NCBI GenBank assembly: GCA_964429855.1
Contig: CAYSDM010000002.1
Coordinates: 124,001 to 188,000 of the forward strand
DNA from: CALLMM01 sp964429855
GTDB taxonomy: Bacteria; Armatimonadota; Chthonomonadetes; Chthonomonadales; CAJBBX01
Length of the DNA: 64,000 nucleotides
Reading direction: 5' to 3'
How positions within the stretch are numbered: the stretch's first letter is position 1; each line of letters opens with the position of its first letter. Under the pieces are notes generated by a model. That model was not told the origin of the DNA. It made no database searches and worked only from the letters and a program-made list of their open reading frames with translations. The position numbers and the translations under genes are program-made. Below, piece after piece: positions 60,776 to 64,000 of the stretch.

Positions 60776-61049
60776 TCTGTCTATATATGCTGGTCATCCC
60801 GCCTGCCGCTTTGTGTGCGGCATACATCATTGGATTATCTAAGCCGAACCAGTTATAGAACGGATCACTACGGTAAAGCGTTTGAAATTGAGCTAACGTC
60901 AGCCCATCTCCTTTTGCTCCACGACCAAATTTCGGCTTGTACTTTGCGCACACCCTTACTGGCTCAAGGACAACCTCAAGATATGCGGCATCGTTCTGGT
61001 TCAACAAAAAGACTCCCGATGATATCGCCGAGTATTCCCTGAAACCCAC
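60762..61049 (-). CDS. Restriction-endonuclease-like ORF, part 1 (ends at TGA at the frame change)
   Basis: A 95-residue frame starting at GTG 61049. It contains QTLYRSDPFYNWFGLDNPMMYAAHK, then GGMTSIYRQIGIG immediately before a TGA. The junction reads GGG TGA AAA; the downstream ORF is in the +1 frame. Together the two parts would make a protein of about 285 residues, a common size for such enzymes. It is either a pseudogene broken by a two-base loss, a pair of coupled ORFs, or a +1 frameshift product. It lies 31 bases after the lipA stop on the same strand, so it is probably read from the lipA promoter. No ribosome binding site was identified. Confidence 0.5.
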   Translation of the reverse strand: MGFREYSAISSGVFLLNQNDAAYLEVVLEPVRVCAKYKPKFGRGAKGDGLTLAQFQTLYRSDPFYNWFGLDNPMMYAAHKAAGGMTSIYRQIGIG

Positions 61050-61080
61050 ATACTCGCCATGTTGTTGCCCCGGCAGAGAT

Positions 61081-61968
61081 TTACGAGACGCCGACGGAAG
61101 CCAGTCTGTCGCTCAGAATACGTTTGGAGAACTCCACGGCGTTATAAGAGCTTCGGATGAACGGACCGGAGGCGACGAACAGGAAGCCCATCTCCATGCC
61201 GATCCGCTCATATTCGGCGAACGCCTCCGGACGAATATACTCCTGTACCGCCAGATGGCGCATGGTCGGTCGCAGATACTGCCCGATGGTTACGGCATCC
61301 ACCCCGACACTTCGAAGATCGCGGAGCGTCTGGATCACCTCTTCCTGCGTCTCGCCCAGTCCCAGCATCAGCCCGGACTTGGTGTAGATGGAGGGATCGG
61401 CGTTCTTGACGTACTGAAGCAGTTCCAGCGTGCGATGATACCGCGCGCCGACGCGCACCTGCGGGGTCAGCCGCTCCACCGTCTCGATGTTGTGATTGTA
61501 GATATCCGGCTTCGCATCGGCGACGATTTTGATGCACCACCGCTTGCCTTTGAAGTCGGGAGTCAGCACCTCGATGATCACATTGGGAATGGCTTCGCGC
61601 AGCGCATGAATGGTGGCGGCGAACTGCCCCGCGCCCTCGTCTGCCAGTTCATCACGGGCGACCGAGGTGACCACCACATGCTTGAGCCGCATCTCCTTCG
61701 CCGTTTCGGCGACCCGCTTCGGCTCGTTGGGGTCTATCGCTTCCGGTCTGCCGACCTTGATGGCGCAGAAGCCGCAGCTTCGGGTGCAGATATCGCCCAG
61801 GATCATAAAGGTCGCGGTCTTTTTTGACCAGCACTCCCCCAGATTCGGGCAGCGCGCGCTCTCGCAGACGGTATGCAGCTTCTGATCGCGCATCATCTGT
61901 TCGACCTCGCGCACCGTCTGCGGACTCGGTATCTTTTTACTTAACCAGGGCGGAAGCGTTCTATTCAC
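61081..61968 (-). CDS. lipA: Lipoyl synthase LipA
   Basis: Radical-SAM enzyme that inserts two sulfurs into the octanoyl group of lipoyl domains. The auxiliary cluster motif is CESARCPNLGEC and the radical-SAM cluster is CTRSCGFC, both complete. Also present: VTSVARDELADEGAGQFAATI, NHNIETVERLTPQVR, KSGLMLGLGET and TIGQYLRPT, and a C-terminal SGPFIRSSYNAVEF. The GTG at 61968 has AAGGA 6-7 bases upstream and gives 295 residues; the TTG at 62001 adds 11 unlikely residues. No lipB is adjacent. Confidence 0.95.
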   Translation of the reverse strand: MNRTLPPWLSKKIPSPQTVREVEQMMRDQKLHTVCESARCPNLGECWSKKTATFMILGDICTRSCGFCAIKVGRPEAIDPNEPKRVAETAKEMRLKHVVVTSVARDELADEGAGQFAATIHALREAIPNVIIEVLTPDFKGKRWCIKIVADAKPDIYNHNIETVERLTPQVRVGARYHRTLELLQYVKNADPSIYTKSGLMLGLGETQEEVIQTLRDLRSVGVDAVTIGQYLRPTMRHLAVQEYIRPEAFAEYERIGMEMGFLFVASGPFIRSSYNAVEFSKRILSDRLASVGVS

Positions 61969-62031
61969 GTTCAGTCCTTGACCAGAGAGATCACGGTTCA
62001 ATATACCGCCAACAGGCGCGATGCGTCAAGC

Positions 62032-62084
62032 AAAAACCCCGGCTTCGCGCGCGATCCCAGATCAGACCGCATACAGAGCCGGGG
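62032..62084 (-). terminator. Terminator of the Gfo/Idh/MocA gene
   Basis: On the minus strand AGCC-type arms CCCCGGCT (62077-62084, read in reverse) and AGCCGGGG (62044-62037) close a 32-base loop that contains a small TCGCGCGCGA stem, followed by TTTTTG. Confidence 0.6.
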
Positions 62085-62108
62085 CGAACGCGCCTGTCAA
62101 ATAATCCG

Positions 62109-63074
62109 TTACAACTTCACCGGAGCGCCTGTCTCGGCAGAGCGATTTGCCGCCAGCGAGACCGCCAGCGAACGCGCCGCATCTCGATAGGGAGAACGAA
62201 TGGCGCTGCCGTCTCCGGTCTGAACCGCCTGAATGAAGACCTTATCCTCCTCGGCATAAGGGTTATTCCCGCCTTTGATGATCTCTTCACGCCCTGCCTG
62301 AACCGCGCGGAACTGCCCGCCATCCACCTCCACAACCACCTCCGGCGTCACCACGCGCAGACCGACCGTATAGCCAAACCCTTTGAGCAGACAGGTATTG
62401 GAGATCGTCCCGACGGCTCCGCTGGCGAACTTCACCGTCATGGTGCCGACATCCGTCACGGTGCAGTTCTCCACGTCTCCCAGGGCGCGAGTTGACATCG
62501 CCGCATAGACTTCGGTGATCTCTCCGCACAGGTCTCGCGCCAGATCAACGATATGGGTTGTCTGCTCCACCATCTGACCGCCGGAGAGGTCTTTACGACG
62601 CCACCAGTAGACGCCGGGCATCCCTCCCATCCAGTAGCCAAGAGCCATGCCGATCGTTTTTCCGGCAAGCCGCTCCCGCGCCAGTTGACTGTAGGTCATA
62701 TAACGCCAGTGATAGCCGACAGAGGTAATCAGGTTCGCTTTTTCTACGGCGGCGGCGATGGACTCTGCTTTCTCCAGCGTATTGGCGATCGGCTTTTCGA
62801 TAAAGAAGGGAATCCCGCGCTCGATCAATGCCTCCTCCTGTCCCACATGGGCATGGGGAGGGACACAGATATAGACCGCCCCCAGTTTTTCAGAGTCGAG
62901 CATCGCCGATACATCGCTGTAGGCGCGTCCGTTGTAGGCGGCGGCATGGCTCTCGGCGCGCTCCCGGTCCACATCACAAAATGCTGCAAGCTGCACCTCC
63001 TCCATGTGACGCAGCACCTGCAGATGGGCGTTGGCTATCCCGCCAGCCCCGATAAATCCGACGCGAATAGTCAT
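62109..63074 (-). CDS. Gfo/Idh/MocA family oxidoreductase
   Basis: A 321-residue NAD(P)-dependent sugar or inositol-type dehydrogenase. The N-terminal Rossmann motif is VGFIGAGGIANAHL, followed by the family EKPIANTLEKAE (with the EKP lysine) and a His-containing QTTHIVDLARDL segment in the C-terminal domain. Such enzymes oxidise or reduce sugars and inositols. The start at 63074 has GAGGCAAGCC upstream; the frame is open 24 more codons without a site. Sits upstream of lipA, transcribed in the same direction. Confidence 0.9.
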   Translation of the reverse strand: MTIRVGFIGAGGIANAHLQVLRHMEEVQLAAFCDVDRERAESHAAAYNGRAYSDVSAMLDSEKLGAVYICVPPHAHVGQEEALIERGIPFFIEKPIANTLEKAESIAAAVEKANLITSVGYHWRYMTYSQLARERLAGKTIGMALGYWMGGMPGVYWWRRKDLSGGQMVEQTTHIVDLARDLCGEITEVYAAMSTRALGDVENCTVTDVGTMTVKFASGAVGTISNTCLLKGFGYTVGLRVVTPEVVVEVDGGQFRAVQAGREEIIKGGNNPYAEEDKVFIQAVQTGDGSAIRSPYRDAARSLAVSLAANRSAETGAPVKL

Positions 63075-63196
63075 GGCTTGCCTCACTTTCCTGAACATTT
63101 TAAGGTAAACAGTCTGTATGGCGCCCGTCAATCTCTCGCCTGGCATCCGGGGAACACTCGATTAATTCCCCATTCGCTGCGCCGGGCGCAGATTCC

Positions 63197-64000
63197 TTAT
63201 CCCTGATACTCCTCCCCGGCTCCATATTCCGCAACGATGGCGGCGATATTCGCCTTCGCCTCCAAAGCGATCTCCTGCGTGGCGGCGACCACCTCCCAGC
63301 GCGCCAGCCCGTTCTCGCTCTGCGACACCCGCTGACATACCTGCAGCCAGTCTGCAGACAGTCGCGTATCGGCGTTTATATTGAACGGGATGCCTCGCCG
63401 CATCATGGTCGCCTCCAGCGCATACCCGTTGGGCATATGAGTCATCGCCTGTGCTCCCTGCTCCTCAAAGAAAGCCTGTACCGCCTCCAGCGCTCTTGCG
63501 CGCTGCGCGTCATCCGGGAACTTATACCCCCACTCGCGCTCACGGCTGCCGCGCGCCTGAATCTCAAACAGAGCCTCGAAGCGCGCCGGTTCCTCCATCC
63601 ACTCCCGCGCCGCCAGCAGCGCGATATAGAGCGTGTTCTCCGTGCAGTATCGGCTGCCATCCAGCAGAAACGCCTCGTAGAAGTGCGCCGACTCCTCCAC
63701 CGTCCCGAACATCGCCGGATCATCGAACATCGCGTTCTTGATCTGGGAGTGTCCATTGCGGATTATCCGTACCTCAACCCCGGTTTTCGCCATCTCCATC
63801 ACCGCCAGCGGATTGGCTTTCAGATCGGCGAAGACGCTCATTCCCGCACCAGAGAAGCGATTTCGTATAACTTTCAGGATTGCAGCATAGACAAAACTGG
63901 AGGAGAGATAGGTTCCATCTCCGCGATAGAAGTCTATCCGGTCGCCGTCGCCATCAAAAAAGGTGCCGAACAGATAGTCCCCGGAGGTCAGCGTTTTCAG
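63197..64000 (-). CDS. Phosphohexomutase (phosphomannomutase/phosphoglucomutase-like), N-terminus cut by window edge
   Basis: The first ATG in the window frame is at 63841, but the same frame continues open to the window edge and encodes LFGTFFDGDGDRIDFYRGDG, the metal-binding loop (DGDGDR) of the alpha-D-phosphohexomutase family. Downstream EVRIIRNGHSQIKNAM matches the sugar-binding segment (VGHSFIK-like) and ESAHFYEAFLLDG the GEESGH region, here without the usual GE. Only the C-terminal ~267 residues are present. It would convert 1- and 6-phosphosugars for polysaccharide synthesis. The weak GEESGH equivalent (TVEESAHFY) is worth noting. Confidence 0.8.
   Translation of the reverse strand: MKTLTSGDYLFGTFFDGDGDRIDFYRGDGTYLSSSFVYAAILKVIRNRFSGAGMSVFADLKANPLAVMEMAKTGVEVRIIRNGHSQIKNAMFDDPAMFGTVEESAHFYEAFLLDGSRYCTENTLYIALLAAREWMEEPARFEALFEIQARGSREREWGYKFPDDAQRARALEAVQAFFEEQGAQAMTHMPNGYALEATMMRRGIPFNINADTRLSADWLQVCQRVSQSENGLARWEVVAATQEIALEAKANIAAIVAEYGAGEEYQG

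Noticed and set aside
1..64000. CRISPR arrays, insertion sequences, integrases, rRNA, tRNA
   Set aside because: No repeat-spacer pattern, transposase/integrase motifs or RNA gene signatures found by reading; the R-M-like insert lacks flanking repeats that I could see.

Overview
The window looks like part of the chromosome of a diderm, LPS-making, GC-rich bacterium. It carries a complete-looking block for lipid A/Kdo synthesis and outer-membrane assembly, plus two DUF1559 pseudopilin-type proteins whose N-termini (LIELLVVIAIIAILAAILFP, then VF-A/S-QARE) are the style typical of Armatimonadota (Fimbriimonadia/Chthonomonadia relatives), less likely Planctomycetota. The phylum call is inference from gene content; there is no rRNA in the window.

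Layout. 1-10.4 kb (minus): an outer-membrane barrel (cut by the window edge), a multi-Ig secreted protein, a polysaccharide deacetylase, an aspartate/aromatic aminotransferase, and a three-gene membrane operon (two single-pass proteins plus a PrsW-type protease). 10.5-17.8 kb: nucleoside hydrolase, sugar isomerase/epimerase, a DsrE-like protein, then a DUF1559 gene, a beta-propeller/phosphoesterase and a second DUF1559 gene. Both DUF1559 promoters carry 11-bp-periodic YTTAAY arrays that look like Pho boxes. 17.8-26.7 kb (plus): murA-mreB, an SLH protein, an acetyl-xylan-esterase-like hydrolase, a PhyH dioxygenase, a C1B peptidase, a resolvase-like protein and anmK. 26.7-37.9 kb: UDP-sugar decarboxylase-like epimerase, M20 amidohydrolase, GlcNAc-kinase-like protein plus nanE, a DUF512 radical-SAM protein, a second PhyH, and two secreted carbohydrate-type proteins. 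37.9-59.5 kb (all minus): tamB, an ECF sigma factor, bamA, ompH/skp, a coiled-coil lipoprotein, lpxD, lpxC, fabZ, lpxA, lpxB, msbA, a DUF374 acyltransferase, a GT-C-like glycosyltransferase, waaA and lpxK. 59.5-61.05 kb: a compact, visibly AT-richer insert resembling a decayed restriction-modification pair. 61.1-64 kb: lipA, a Gfo/Idh/MocA oxidoreductase and a phosphohexomutase (cut by the window edge).

How it works together. The 22-kb block would make Kdo2-lipid A (lpxA, C, D, B, K, waaA), flip it (msbA) and build the outer membrane (bamA, ompH, tamB), with an ECF sigma gene embedded between tamB and bamA. murA/mreB and anmK/GlcNAc kinase/nanE point to wall synthesis, shape control and amino-sugar recycling. 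Non-ATG starts seem common (TTG for murA, lpxC and the GT-C gene; GTG for lpxB and lipA), and waaA appears to need a CTG start. The observations most worth following are the Pho-box-like arrays in front of pseudopilin genes flanking a phosphoesterase, the waaA start, and the split restriction-like gene with a hairpin just after the break.
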